64,000 nt of DNA from Aegilops tauschii subsp. strangulata (taxonomy: Eukaryota > Streptophyta > Magnoliopsida > Poales > Poaceae), in contig NC_053039.3 of the NCBI RefSeq assembly GCF_002575655.3, positions 241,034,622 to 241,098,621 on the forward strand. The letters are read 5' to 3'. A program made the translations under genes and the position numbers. Position 1 is the stretch's first letter. Each line of letters starts with the position of its first letter. Below the pieces are notes generated by a model. It saw only the letters and a list, made by a program, of their open reading frames with translations, made no database searches and had not been told where the DNA came from. Positions 25,095 through 37,437 of this stretch are shown in pieces.

Positions 25095-26105
25095 AGCATT
25101 ATGAAGCATATGACTAGCACATTTAAGTCTAACCCACTTCATATGCATAGGGATTTTTTAATCAAACAAATTATGGGAGCAAGAATCAACTAGCATAGGA
25201 ACGCAAAACAAGTATGACTTCAAAACTTTCAACATAAAGAGAGGAAACTTGATATTAGTGAGAAGCCTACAAGCATATGTTCCTCTCTCATAATAATTTT
25301 CAGTAGCATCATGAATGAATTAAACAATATAACTCTCACATAAAGCATTCTTTTCATGATACATACGCATAGAAATTTAATTACTCTCCACATAAGCAAA
25401 TTTCTTCTCATTCATAATAGTGGGAGCAAACTCAACAAAATAACTATCATGGGATTGAAAATTCAAATCATGATGATAACTTTCATGGTTATCATTATTC
25501 TTTATAGCGTACATGTCATCACCATAATCATCATAGATAGGAACTTTGTTTTCATAATCAATTGAAACATCTTCCAAAATAGTGGATTCATCATTAAATA
25601 AAGTCATGACCTCTCCAAATCCAGTTTCGTAATTATCACAATAAGATTCAACACCCTCCAAAATAGTGGGATCATTAGTACATAGAGTTGGCACTCTTCC
25701 AAACCCAGTTTCATCAATACAATCATAAAAAATAGGAGGCATGCTTTCATCATAATAAATTTTCTCATCAAAACTTGGGGGACAAAATATACCATCTTCA
25801 TCAAACATAGCATCCCCAAGCTTATGGCTTTGCATATCAGTAGCATCATGGATAATCAAAGAATTCATACTAACAACATTGCAATCATGCTCATCATTCA
25901 TGCCAAACATTTCATTGAATACTTATTCTATAAATTGAGCAAAATTTTCCTTTCCATCATTTGTCAAGAAAGACATGATAAAGATGAACAATGTGAGACC
26001 ACCTCAATTCCATTTTTTAGTTTTCTTTTATGAACCAAACTAGCGATAAAACAAGAAACTAAAAGATTCAATTGCAAGATCTAAAGATATACCTTCAAGC
26101 ACTCA
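25095..26105 (-). other. Internal 5' region around the acidic ORF
   Basis: Apart from the 177-codon frame, this is AT-rich sequence with a PPT-like motif at 25810 that lies within the ORF. Downstream of the ORF stop (toward 25095) the sequence continues to the Angela solo LTR with no further coding signal. Confidence 0.55.
25377..25910 (-). CDS. Acidic ORF in gag position, no recognised domain
   Basis: A 177-codon frame starts about 225 bp after the 5' LTR end of the 18960-27788 element, where gag normally starts. The product is Asp/Glu-rich with many Tyr and Met. It has two imprecise internal repeats built around DP/ESTILE[G/D]V, each with a nearby Y[C/E]DNYETGFG or IDETGFGRV-like segment (about residues 65-85 and 88-115). 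There is no zinc knuckle, protease or RT motif. It reads through without stops even though the element is nested and old. I regard it as an element-encoded protein of unknown function and not a host gene. The true start could be a downstream Met. Confidence 0.45.
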   Translation of the reverse strand: MFGMNDEHDCNVVSMNSLIIHDATDMQSHKLGDAMFDEDGIFCPPSFDEKIYYDESMPPIFYDCIDETGFGRVPTLCTNDPTILEGVESYCDNYETGFGEVMTLFNDESTILEDVSIDYENKVPIYDDYGDDMYAIKNNDNHESYHHDLNFQSHDSYFVEFAPTIMNEKKFAYVESN

Positions 26106-26124
26106 CCTCCTCGGTAACGTGCCA
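26106..26124 (-). other. Primer-binding site of the 18960-27788 element
   Basis: The minus strand reads TGGCACGTTACCGAGGAGG ten bases after the LTR end. It resembles the TGGCGCCGTTGCCGGGGA class of PBS common in Athila-like gypsy elements, with several changes. Confidence 0.65.
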
Positions 26125-26134
26125 GAAAAGAGTT

Positions 26135-27788
26135 TGATGTCTACTACACAACTTGTTCTTGTAGACTCGTGTTGGGCCTCCAAGCGCAGAGTTTTGTAGG
26201 ACAGTAGCAAATTTCCCTGAAGTGGATGACCTAAGGTTTATCAATCCGTGGGAGGTGTAGGATGAAGATTGTCTCTCTCAAACAACCCTGCAACCAAATA
26301 ATAAAAAGTCTCTTGTGTCCCCAACACACCAAATACAATGGTAATTTGTATAGGTGCACTAGTTCGGTGAAGAGATGGTGATACAAGCGTAGTAATGATA
26401 GTAGATATTGATTTTTGTAAAGAACAATAAATACAACAAGGTAGCAAGTAACAAAGGCGAGCAAAAAGGTATTGCAATGCTTGAAAATGAGGCCTAGGGT
26501 CCGTACTTTCGCTAGTGCAATCTCTCAACAATGCTAATATAATTGGATCATATAACCATCCCTCAACATGCGATGAAGAATCACTCCAAAGTTCCTATCT
26601 AGCGGAGAACATAAGAAGAAATTGTTGGTATGGAACGAAACCACCTCGAAGCTATTCTTTCCGATCGATCTATCCAAGAGTTCATACTAAAATAACACCA
26701 AGTTATCCTTTCCGATCGATCTATCTAGAGTTCGTACTATAATAACACCAAGTTATCCTTTCCGATCAATCTATCAAGAGTTTGTACTAAGATTACACCA
26801 AATAATTTCAGATTCATAATACTCAATCCAACACAAAGAACCTCAAAGAGTGCCCCAAGACTTCTACCGGAGAAACAAAGACAAGAACGTGCATCAACCC
26901 CTATGCATAGATTACCCCAATGTCACCTTGGGAATCCGTGAGTTGAGTGCCAAAACATATATCAAGTGAATCAATATGATACCCCATTGTCACCACGGGT
27001 ATTCATTGCAAGACATACATCAAGTGTTCTCAAATCCGTAGAAGTATTCAATCCGATAAGATCGAAATCTCAAAGGGAAGACTCAATTCACAACAAGATA
27101 GAGAGGGGAAAACACCATATGATCCAAGTATATTAACAAACCACGTGATACATCGAGATCGTGACATCTCAAGAACACGAGAGAGAGGGAGATTAAACAC
27201 ATAGTTACTGGTACAAACCCTCAGCCCCGAGGGTGGACTACTCCCTCCTCATCATGGTGGCCGTTGGGATGATGAAGATGGCCACCGGTGATGATTTCCC
27301 CCTCCGGCAAAGTGCCGGAAGGGGGTCTAGATTGGTTTTTCATGGCTACAGAAGCTTGTGGGGGCGGAACTTCTGATCTACCGTTATCTCGAGGGTTTTT
27401 AGAATATTTGGCAATTTATAGGGCGAAGAGGCGGTGCAGGAGGCCACCGAGGTGGGAACAACCCACCTGGCGCGCTTGGTCCCCCAGGCGCGCCCTGGTG
27501 GGTTGTGCTCTCCTCGGAGCTCCCATCTGGTACTTCTTTGGCCCGCTGGGTGTCTTCTGGCCTAGAAAAAATCTCCAAAAAGATTCGCTGCGTTTGGACT
27601 CCATTTGGTATTGATTTTCTGCTATGTAAAAAACAAGCAAAAAGCAACAACTGGCACTAGGCACTATGTCAATAGGTTAGTCCCAAAAAATGATATAAAG
27701 TTGCTATAAAATGATTGTAAAACATCCAAGAATGATAATATAACAAAATGAATACTTCATAAATTATAGCTACGTTGGAGACGTATCA
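26135..27788 (-). repeat. 5' LTR (minus orientation) of the 18960-27788 element
   Basis: 1654 bp, collinear with 18960-20600 and differing by scattered substitutions and small indels. It contains the same 3 x 50-bp tandem repeat at 26651-26801. Confidence 0.9.
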
Positions 27789-29239
27789 ACGATCTCCTCG
27801 CTTTGGGACGTCTCTTAATGATGTCTTGCAAGGGACAGACCCCAGCAGCATATTCAGCCTCCTCGACAACCTCTTGCAAGAATAGTTGTGGATTCAGGCT
27901 TCCAGTTAGAGGCCTCACAAGCGACCAAAGATTTGTATTTGGGTGGTGAGCCCAAACACGAGCTAGAACCTAGCGAGCTCCCTTGGAGGCTGTCGAGTAA
28001 ATCCAATCCTCCAACTATTCGGCGGAACTCCCGAGCAGCTCCAGGATAACCTCAAGATCTGGTGACAAGCGAGGATCACTAGCAAACAAGGTCCCAACAG
28101 TGACGCCAAGTACAGTCGTCATCTTCCCGACCACCGTTGCGACCTATGGAAGGTGATCCTCCCTGTCCTTGACTTGGATTTCCGGCAGAGGAACTACAAA
28201 AGATGGTTCACGGAGCCCGTTATAAGGATGGGTCACGCCAATGTTATTACTCACAAGAAGATTGGCCACATACCTTTGGCAACAGCCTCCAGATCTTGAC
28301 AACACCGGTGCGCTTCAGCAAGATGCGTCATAGTCTCCTTCCCAATTCTGAAGCTGGGCAATCTTCTGCTCGGCCTATTGGGCCACCTGGATCTGCTCTG
28401 ATGCCTTCTTCTCTGTGGCATCCAAGTTACGTTGGAGCAAGTTCCGACGGTCCTTATTCTGCTTCAAGTTAGCGTGAAGGGCACGACAAGCCTCATGTTC
28501 TCGCCGCTGGGCGGTCTCGGGCTCGTGATTGGCAGATAGCACCGTCTCCAGCTCTGCTCAGGCGGCCTGCTTGGCTTCTTCATCCCGTCCACGAGTCTAG
28601 GAGGCCCCGTCCATGCCTTGTCGAAGGGCTATAGCTGTCCCAGGGGCTGTGCAAGGAACAACAACAAAGTGATCATAGAAGAACACATGACGGTTAAGCC
28701 TCGCAGGCATAATCTAAAGGTCACAACTTATAGGAAGAACCGTCAAGGTTATGCTGAAGGCCTTCACCCTTTTGTCGAAGCAATGTGATCTGCTTCTCAA
28801 GCTTAGAAACTTGTGCTGCAAGATCGTGATTTCCCTCGGCAAGCACCTGGCCAGATGCATATAATCATGCATGAAGTGAGTTATCCCATAAACCAAATAC
28901 GTGAAGAACCAAGCATAGATCCGAAAGCACTACCATACTTGGTCCCAGGGGCTTCTACTGCCACAACTACACCTAAGGAGGACCATACCTTGAAATTGGG
29001 CTCAACAGGATGCCCCACTTCCTTTAGGGCCTCCCACATGCGCCTCAATGCCTCATCAGTAGTACCCAAGTGTGTGGTGACCTCCAGAGGGACCTCAAGG
29101 GCGAGACCTCCAAACAAAAAGGAGGAGGCCCTCGGCGTCGGACTAACAAACATGGCCGCCGAACAATCAGCTCCACCTGTCGCGACCTTCACACACACAA
29201 ACACCGCTACAATGCTCGCCAGAGGAAAGACGAGTACCC
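27789..29239 (-). pseudogene. Multi-exon coiled-coil gene of Tat-type elements, decayed (C-terminal exons)
   Basis: On the minus strand an exon-like stretch ending near 28989 reads ALRRMWEALKEVGHPVEPNF, followed by a GTATGG donor. An exon starting at 28846 after CCAG reads VLAEGNHDLAAQVSKLEKQI, a coiled coil. A third, from 28646 after ACAG, reads as a long Glu/Lys/Gln-rich coil containing KKASEQIQVAQ with several in-frame stops. The VLAE-N exon has a direct counterpart at 55922 in the other Tat-type copy (VLAEKNNMLSKELEE). The gene is broken by a large insertion at 29240, and a further piece lies at 40765-40978. The likely role is the antisense accessory gene of a Tat element; its molecular function is unknown. 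Confidence 0.6.
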
Positions 29240-29690
29240 TGCTACTTGTGAGCTGCGTTGGGCTTTTCCCCAAAGAGGAAGGGTGAACCAATATAGTAGC
29301 AGATAGTAGTTTCCTCAGTAGAGAACCAAGGTTATCGAATCACTAGGAGAACCACGCCAACGACCTTTAGCAGTACCTACACACACAAGAGCAAATACTT
29401 GCAACCAATGCGAGCAAGAGGGTTGTCAATCCCCTTGTACTCGCTAATTGCAAGGATCAAATCTGGTGAAAGGTGATATATAAATTGGAAAGTAAAATAA
29501 AAGGTAATAGATTGCAGCAAGGTATTTTTGGTTTTTATAATATAATTAAAATAGACCTGGGAACCATAGTTTTCACTAGAGGCATCTCCCTCATAAAAAT
29601 AACATACGGTGGGTAGACAAATTATTATTGGGCAACTGATAGAAAAGCGCATAGTTATGACATTATTCATGGAATAATAATGTACATAGG

Positions 29691-31107
29691 TTATACGTCT
29701 CCAACGTATCAACTTTTTCTCACGCTTTTCCTCTAGTTTTGGACTCTAATTTGCATGATTTGAATGAAACTAACCCTGGACTGACGCTGTTTTTAGCAGA
29801 ACTACCATGGTGTTGTTTTTATGCAGAAATAAAAGTTCTCGGAATGGAACGAAACTTTGCGAAGATTTTTTATATCAATAATAAGAATTTCTGGAGCCAA
29901 GATCTGCCGGAGAGGGGCACCTAGGTGGGCACAACCCACCAGGGCGCACCCCCCTCTCCTGGCGCGCCCAGGTGGGTTGTACCCACCTTGTGGCCCAGCT
30001 AATGACTCCCCTGATACTATAAAATCACATATTTCCAAAAAAATAAATAAGGGAGAAATAATTATCGTGATCCACGAGACAGAGCCGCCGCCAAGCCTTG
30101 TCCTTCCTCGGGAGGGCAGATTTGGAGTCCGTTTGGGGCTCCGGAGAGGGGTATCTTCGTTCTTCGTCATCACCAACCCATCTCCATCGCCAATTCCATG
30201 ATGCTCCCCACCGGGAGTGAGTAATTCCTTCGTAGGCTTGTTGGTCAGTGAGGAGTTGGATGAGATTCTTCATGTAATCGAGTTAGTTTTGTTAGGGCCC
30301 GATCCCTAGTATCCACTATGTTCTTAGATTGATGTTGCTATGACTTTGCTATGCTTAATGCTTGTCACTTTGGGACCGGGTGCCATGAACTCAGATCTGA
30401 ACCGTTTATGAATTCATCATTATATCCATGTTTTAGATCCGATCTTGCAAGTTATAGTCACCTACTACGTGTTATGATCCGACAAACCCGGAGTGCCAAC
30501 ACCGGGCCCACTCTCGGTGATGACCGTAGTTTGAGGAGTTCATGTATTCACTATGTGTTAATGCTTTGTTTCGGTTCTCTATTAAAAGGAGGCCTTAATA
30601 TCCCTTATTTTCCAATATGGACCCCGCTGCCATGGGAGGGTAGGACAAAAGATGTCATGCAAGTTCTTTTAATAAAGCACGTATGACTATTTATGGAATG
30701 CATGCCTACATTATATCGATGAACTGGAGCTAGTGCCGTATCGCCCTAGGTTATAACTGTCACATGATGAATATCACATCCAACAAGTCACTGATCCAAT
30801 GCCTACGAATTTATCCGTATTGATCTTCCTGCGTTACTATTGCTATCATCACTATTACACTTGCTACAAATTACTGTTATCACTGTTATTGTTACTATTG
30901 CTGCTGTCACTACTATCAAAACTATCAAACTACGTTGCTACTGATCACTTTGCTGCAGATAATTAATCTCCAGGTGTGGTTGAATTGACAAATCAGCTGC
31001 TAATACCTTCAAATATTCTTTGGCTCCCCTTGTGTCGAATCTATAAATTTGGGTTGAATACTTTACCCTCGAAAACTGTTGCGATCCCCTATACTTGTGG
31101 GTTATCA
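29691..31107 (+). mobile_element. Solo LTR of a gypsy family (TGATACGTCTCC type), plus orientation
   Basis: It is flanked by perfect ATAGG duplications (29686-29690 and 31108-31112). The interior reads TATACGTCTCCAACG to CTTGTGGGTTATCA, with its own GC-rich palindromic block (29915-29995) and CTATAAAATC near 30017. The first dinucleotide is TT instead of the usual TG, a point change at the terminus. There are no internal sequences beside it. Confidence 0.92.
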
Positions 31108-31611
31108 ATAGGCATTACATACGTGACAAGTAGACCGACTCATACATGCATCTACTACTATTTCTCCACTTCGAGAGCGCTTCTATGCTTGCCTCTCTAC
31201 ATATTAAGTTCATAACAAACAGAGTAATGCATGAAGTATGATGACATAATGTAGATAGAATAAAACCAAGCAATATGATTAAACCCTTCCGTTTTCTCCT
31301 TAGTAGAAACAATACAAATATATGTGCCTCGCTGCCCCTGCTTTCACTGGGTGAGGACATCGCAATATTGAACCAACCACAAAGCACCTCTCCCACAGAA
31401 GGTAAATCAGTCTTGTTGGCCAAACCAAACGGATAGATAGAAGAGAAATACAAAGCTATAACAATCACACATCATGAAGTTCAGAAAAGACCGAATTACC
31501 TTTAATGAATAATCTTATCATAGACCCACAATTCATCGGATCCCAACAAATACACCGCAAGAGAAGATTACATTGAATACAACTCCGAGGAGAACATTGT
31601 ATTGAAGATCA

Positions 31612-31632
31612 AAGAGAGAGAGAGAGAGAGAG
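31612..31632. repeat. (GA)n microsatellite in the LTR
   Basis: A run of AG dinucleotides. A longer tract is at about 33854-33886 and a shorter, interrupted one near 40176-40198, all at the same place in three LTRs of one family. Confidence 0.9.
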
Positions 31633-32187
31633 TCATGTAACTAATCACTATGGACCCATAGGTCCTATGGGAACTACTCACAAATCATCAGAGGTAAAGC
31701 AAGGTTGATGTAGAGGCCCTCCGTGGTCGATTCCCCCTCCGGCAGAGTATCGGGGAAGGCTTCCAGATGGGATAGCAGAAGAAGGGAGACTTGCGGTGGC
31801 GGATTTTTTTTTCGGTGGATCTCTAGGGGTTTTCAATATTTTAGAATTTATAGCGATGGAATTAGGTCAAACGGAGCCATGAGGGGCCCACAAGACATCA
31901 GGGCGCATTGACTTGTCAACTCCTCGTAGGTCTGATGGTCCCTCCCCGAAGCTTCTAGGGTCTCTTATGTCCAGAAATAATCGTCAAAAAGTTTCGTTGT
32001 GTTTGGACTCCGTTTTATATAGATTTTCTGTAAAACCAAAAACAAGCAGAAAACTGCAACCAGCACTAGGCACTTGGTTAATAGTCTAGTTCCCAAAAAT
32101 GAGATATAATTGCATATAAAGTATTTGAGATTGATAATATAATAGCATGAAACAATCAAAAATTATAGATACATTGGAGACATATCA

Positions 32188-32904
32188 GCATCCCCAAGCT
32201 TAATTCCTGCTTATCCTCGAGTAGGTAAATGATAAACAGAATTTTTTATGTTGAATGCTACCTAGCATGTTTATCATGTAATCTTTTTGTGGTATGAATA
32301 TTGAGAAATGTTGAAGTAATTAATATCAACATAATAATATCCATGAATACAAGAACATAATCATTACTTCTTTAAAATATACGATGCTTAAAGAATGTTA
32401 TCCCTACTCATTGAATTATGTATTGCATGGAATAACTCTGCCTTCACCAGATAAATATAAATCATGAGAACCTCGGTGTCAAACCAGGTAATTGTGTCAT
32501 ACTTATTCGCTCGCTTCACCATTTTCAACTTTACTCAATACATGAGTGTGAGTCATGGACTTAGCACTACGGGAGGAATATAATATTTTGGTAGGATATA
32601 AGGGAAGACAAAAGTGGAGTAAGTCTCTCTTGAACTCAGCAAATTGATAGGCAATGGAGAGGCCCTTCAATTGATTTTGATGCGAGGAGTAGGGATTGCC
32701 ATGCAACGGATGCACTAGAGCTATAAGTGTATGAAAGCTCAATACTGAAACTAAGTAGGTGTGCATCCAACTTGCTTGCTCATGACGACCTCGAGCATTT
32801 GGGGAAGTTTGTCATCAGAATATACAAGCCAAGTTCTATAATGAAAATTCCCACTAGTATATGAAAGTGACAAATCTGGAGACTCTCTATATGAAGAACA
32901 TGGT
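32188..32904 (-). other. PPT and 3' internal region of the Athila-like element
   Basis: It starts with GCATCCCCAAGCTTAA (PPT on the minus strand) and continues as AT-rich non-coding sequence up to the nested solo LTR. Sequence similar to the start of this block also follows the left LTR of the 18960-27788 element. Confidence 0.65.
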
Positions 32905-34469
32905 TGCTGCTTGTGAGCTGCGTTGGGATTTTCCCAGAAGAGGAGGGGAGATGCAGTAAATTAGAGATAAGTATTTCTCTCAATGAGAAGCAAGGTTTAT
33001 CAAACCAATAGGAGAATCATGGAAAGCCTTGTGAATAGCACCTGCACACACAAAAGCAAGTACTTGCACCCAACACGGGCAAGAGGGTTGTCAATCCCCT
33101 TGAACTCGTTAGTTGCAAGGATCAAATCTTGTATAGGTAGATGGATAAATTGCAAAACAAAATAAAAGAAATAAAATTGCAGAAAACGAATTTGTTTTTT
33201 ATAATATGATTAAATAGACTCGGGGGCCATAGAACTAGAGGCTTCTCTCTTGAACACATAGCATAAGGTGGGTGAAGAAATTATTGTTGGGCAATTGATA
33301 GAAAAGCGCATAGTTATGACGATATCTAAGGTAACGATCATGTATATAAGCATCACTTCCGAGACAAGCAGACCGACTCCTGCGTGCACCTACTACTATT
33401 ACTCCACCAATCGACCGCTATCCAGCATGCATCTATGGTATTACGTTCATGAAAAAAAGAGTAACGCCTTAAGCAAGATGACATGATGTAGTAAAAGTAA
33501 ACCCAATCAATATGAATAAACCGCATCGTTTTATCCTTAATGGCACAATACAAATACGCGTCTTGTTCCCTTATGACATTAGGATATAGAGCACCGCAAG
33601 ATTGAACCCATCATAAAGCACCTCTCCCATTGAAGATAAATCAATCTAATTGGTGAAACCAAACAGATAGATCGGAGAGAAATGCAAAGCTATAACAATC
33701 GTGCATAATAAAGTTTAGAAAAGACTCAATTACTTCTCATGAATATTCAGATCATAACCCAAAATTCATCGGATCCCAACAAACATACCACAAAAGAAGA
33801 TTACATTGAATATAACTCCAAGAACAGAGAGGAGAACATTGTATTGAAGATCGAAGAGAGGGAGAGAGAGAGAGAGAGAGAGAGAAGAAGCCATCTAGAT
33901 AGCAGCTATGGACCCGTAGGTCTGTGGTGAACTTCTCACGCATCATCAGAAGGCAGCAAGGATGATGCAGAAGCCCTCCGTGATCGATTCCCCCTCCAGC
34001 AGAGTACCGGAAAAGGCCTCCAGATGGATCGCGGAAGAACAGAAACTTGCGGTGGCGGAAAAAGTGTTTCAGGTGGCTCTCGGTTGGTTTCCCAATATTT
34101 GAGAATTTACAGAGGTGGAATTAGATCAGACGGAGCCTCGTGAGACCCACAAGGTAACAGGGTGCCTCCAGGGCGCGCCTTGTTGCCTTGTCACCCCCTT
34201 GATTGCTGTTTGGTCTCCTCCCGAAGCTTCTAGGGTCTCTCTCGTCTAGAAAAAAAGGCAAAAAGTTTCGTAGTGTTTGGACTCCATTGGTACTGATTTT
34301 CTGGAAAACCAAAAACAAGCAGAAAATAGCAACTAGCACTAGGCACTGGGTTAATAGGTTAGTCAAATAGATGACACAAAATAGCACAATAAGTCATATA
34401 AAGTATCCAAGATTGATATTATAATAGCAGGAAACAATAAAAAATTATAGATACATTCGAGATGTATCA
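32905..34469 (-). mobile_element. Solo LTR of the same family as its host element
   Basis: It runs TGCTGCTTGTGAGCTGCG to GAGATGTATCA (1565 bp) with perfect ATGGT duplications (32900-32904 and 34470-34474). It is related to, but clearly diverged from, the LTRs at 29240 and 39252. A family member therefore inserted into another member and then recombined to a solo LTR. Confidence 0.92.
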
Positions 34470-34474
34470 ATGGT

Positions 34475-36488
34475 GCTACTTTGAAGCAGAAGTGTGGTAA
34501 ATGATAATAGCATTGTCCCTTCTCTCTTTTTCTCTCTTTTTTATTTTTTTCTTTTCTCAAATTTTAGGATAATATCATGAACCTCATCCCCACGTTTTGG
34601 AGGACTCATCAGTCCCCATCTTTCTTTACCTCACTGGGACAAAGCTCCAATAATGATGATCATCACACTTTTATTTACTTAAACTCGATAGACTGAAACA
34701 ATATGACTCTATATGAATGCCTCTGGCAGTGTACCAAGATGTGCAATGATCTAGCGTAACATGTATAACAATGATGAATGGTGGCTTTGCCACAAATATC
34801 ATGAGCTCTATATGATCATGCAAAGCAATATAATGATGAACACACATGTCATGTGACAGAACGGTGGAAGTTGCATGGAAATATATCTCAGAATGGCTAT
34901 GGAAATGCCATGATAGGTATGTGGATAGCTTATGTGTGATATTTTGAGGAATGATATGATGAGGTTTATGTGTGATAGAGTGTATCATATCATGGACTTG
35001 GAAGCACCGACGAAGTTTGCACCAACTCTTGAGGTGAGAAAGGGCAATGCACAGTACTAGAGAGGCTAGCAATATGTGGATAGGTGGGAGTGTTGTATTA
35101 CTCCATGAACTCACACTAGTCATAAATAACTCATATATTTATTGTAAAAGTTTTATTAGCCCTCAAAGAAAAGTATTACTCGCATGCCCCTATGGAGGAG
35201 GTTGGTAGGAGTTAACCATCGCGCGCCCTGATTCAAACAACACAAAGGATTTCAATCAGAAAAAAATGCTCGAACATGCCCAACCTGCCTTGAGGGACAC
35301 TTAAATTAGTTAGACATAACAAGCTTTATATCGATATTTCTACTAACCAATGATAATGAACCAATACCATTTCATATTACTACATCAATATAATTAAATC
35401 ACACATTTCATATTCAGTGATCTACATGAACGTTTTTATTATATCACTCTTATATACCTATATCATTCTTGAACTAGTCTTATAACCCGTGCATATTACC
35501 ACTTCCTATTTAAGACTCTCAAAAATATTTAAGTGAAGCATGAAAGGGCAATCATTTCTATAAAATATATAACCACCACCGTCCTCTAAAGATATAAGTG
35601 AAGCACGTAGAGTATTTTAACAAATCATGATGAATGTGCATCTATCTCAAAAGGTGTGTCCATCAAACAATGATCATGGCAAACTAACAAGCAAACAAAA
35701 TAAAACTATGGTACAAGATGCTCCAAGTAAAACTGATATCATGTGATGAGTAAAAATATAGCTCCGAGTAAACATACCGATGAATTCTAGACGAAGGAGG
35801 GGATATTACCTTGGAGTGCCTTTGGCATCCCCGAGCTTAGGGTCTTTCCGCTCCTTATTCCATTGTCCACCGGAAACTCACCCAAAACTTGAAAACTTTA
35901 GCACACAAAACTCAACAAAACATTGTGAGATCCATTAGTATAATCGGCAAACCATAAACTTAGTTACTGATATAAACCCATTCATAATTATTCTTGCATA
36001 ATACCTACTATATTCTAACTTCTCCATGACTTATACCACCTGATATAGTCCAATAGCATCATTAAAACAAGCACACTATGCAATAAAAAACATAATTTGT
36101 CTAAAATAGAACAATTTATAATGATCAGAACAAAAATCATACTTTTATAACTCCAAAAATTCTGAAAAATTCAGAAAATGTAAACAATTTGATTCTTAAT
36201 ATTGTGATAAAAATAGAATTTTATCACGTTCCAGTAAATACTAAAATTCCTGCACTGGGCCCAAAAGTTTTATTTTTGCACAGAATCAATTCAACTATCA
36301 TTCAAATTATCCCAAAAGATTTACTTGGCACAAACACTAACTAAAAGATAAAGACACAATAATTACAGTATCAATAATCATGTCATCACACCAAAATAGA
36401 TATAAAAGACAAAAATTTAAGATAACTATTGGGTTGCCTCCCAACAAACGCTATTGTTTTATGCCGCTAGCTAGGCATAATGCAAGTT
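34475..36488 (-). other. Internal region of the Athila-like element, no coding signal
   Basis: About 2 kb of AT-rich sequence. A 150-codon minus-strand frame at 34671-35123 is His/Ser-rich with no recognised domain, and I do not support it as a gene. A PPT-like motif (GCATCCCCGAGCTT) is at 35825-35838. Confidence 0.55.
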
Positions 36489-36893
36489 TCAAGTGTTATC
36501 ATATTTCAAACTAATTCCATAGGTGGCTCTCGTAATAGATTCATATGTTAGTTTAATTCTCTTCCTTGGGAAGTGTTCCATCCCTTTCTTTAATGGAAAT
36601 TGGAACCTTATATTTCCTTCCTTCGTGCCAATAATCGCACCTATGGTTCGTAGGAAAGGCCTACCAAGTATTATAGGACAAGACGGAGTGCATTCAATAT
36701 CTAGCACAATACAATCCATCGGTACATAATTTCTATGAGCAAGTATGAGAACATCATTAATCCTACATAATGGTTTTTTAATAGTTGAATCTACTAAATG
36801 AAAGTTGAGGGAACATTCATCCATATCGGTGAGACCTAGAAATTCGCATAATGATTTTGGTATAATAGAGACGCTAGCACCTAGATCACACAA
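36489..36893 (-). pseudogene. Gypsy retropepsin (protease) region, partial polyprotein
   Basis: A 134-codon frame begins MCDLGASVSIIPKSL, the D-L-G-A active-site signature of Athila-type proteases. It continues through an LDIECTPSCPIILGRPFLRT segment (flap and C-terminal motif) and ends with KGMEHFPRKR. Domain length and order fit a pol protease. The frame ends at 36489, and no gag lies upstream or RT downstream, so it is a fragment left by internal deletion. The leading Met is an internal codon and not a natural start. Confidence 0.8.
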
Positions 36894-37437
36894 AGCATTA
36901 ATTCATAATCTTTAATCTTAACTTTAATATTAGGTTCCCATAATTTCCTTGGTATAGATACTTCCAATTCTAACTTTTCTTCATGAGCTTTAATCATTGC
37001 TTCTACAATGTGTTTAGTAAAAGCTTTATTTGTTTGTAAGCATTAGATGACACATTGATTGCAACAAGGAAATACACTCAATCAAAGAACAATTATAAAA
37101 ATTAAAGTCCTTGTAATCCAAAGTAGTGGGCACATCACTATCTATAGCCTTGACCTCTTCAAACCCACTTTTGTTGTTTTATCATAAAGATCATCACCCT
37201 CCAAACAATTGGGATGCCTTCTAACTTAAATTGACTCATCTCCATTCTATTTTTTATCAGATTTAGAAGTTATAACGGAGACTCCTATAATTTTAGCAAG
37301 CAAAGATGCAAGCAAATAGAAGGCACATGGTAACACAAACAAAGATAGTAACGCAAAATATTTTTGGTATTTTTGATTTTTTAGACAAGTCAGGGAGATG
37401 GAAAAGAGAAGGAAAATAAAAAAGTAGAACAAGTAAA
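36894..37437 (-). other. Decayed gag-pol junction
   Basis: The sequence continues upstream of the protease frame (36894-37250) with short coding-like stretches but repeated stops. No zinc knuckle was found. It ends at the nested Angela-type LTR. Confidence 0.45.

Larger units (their letters stand above)
18960..27788 (-). mobile_element. Non-autonomous Ty3/gypsy element (Sabrina/WHAM-like type), both LTRs present
   Basis: Two direct LTRs (18960-20600 and 26135-27788) run TGATGTCTACTACAC to GAGACGTATCA. The PBS lies beside the right LTR and the PPT beside the left one, so transcription runs right to left. The outer flanks are ATGAT (18955-18959) and ACGAT (27789-27793), a TSD with one mismatch. 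Without the nested Angela solo LTR the internal region is about 3.8 kb. It has no protease, reverse transcriptase or integrase, only one acidic ORF near the 5' LTR. The family name is a judgement from general similarity. Confidence 0.88.
29240..32187 (-). repeat. 3' LTR (minus orientation), interrupted by a solo LTR
   Basis: The LTR is about 1.5 kb after removing the 29691-31107 insertion. The joined sequence (GTACATAGG then CATTAC) matches the uninterrupted region near 39688 in the partner LTR. A GA microsatellite lies at about 31612-31632; equivalent tracts of other lengths occur at 33854-33886 and near 40180. Confidence 0.85.

Noticed and set aside
34671..35123. 150-codon minus-strand frame
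   Set aside because: No domain, His/Ser-rich, and it lies in non-coding internal sequence of a degenerate element.
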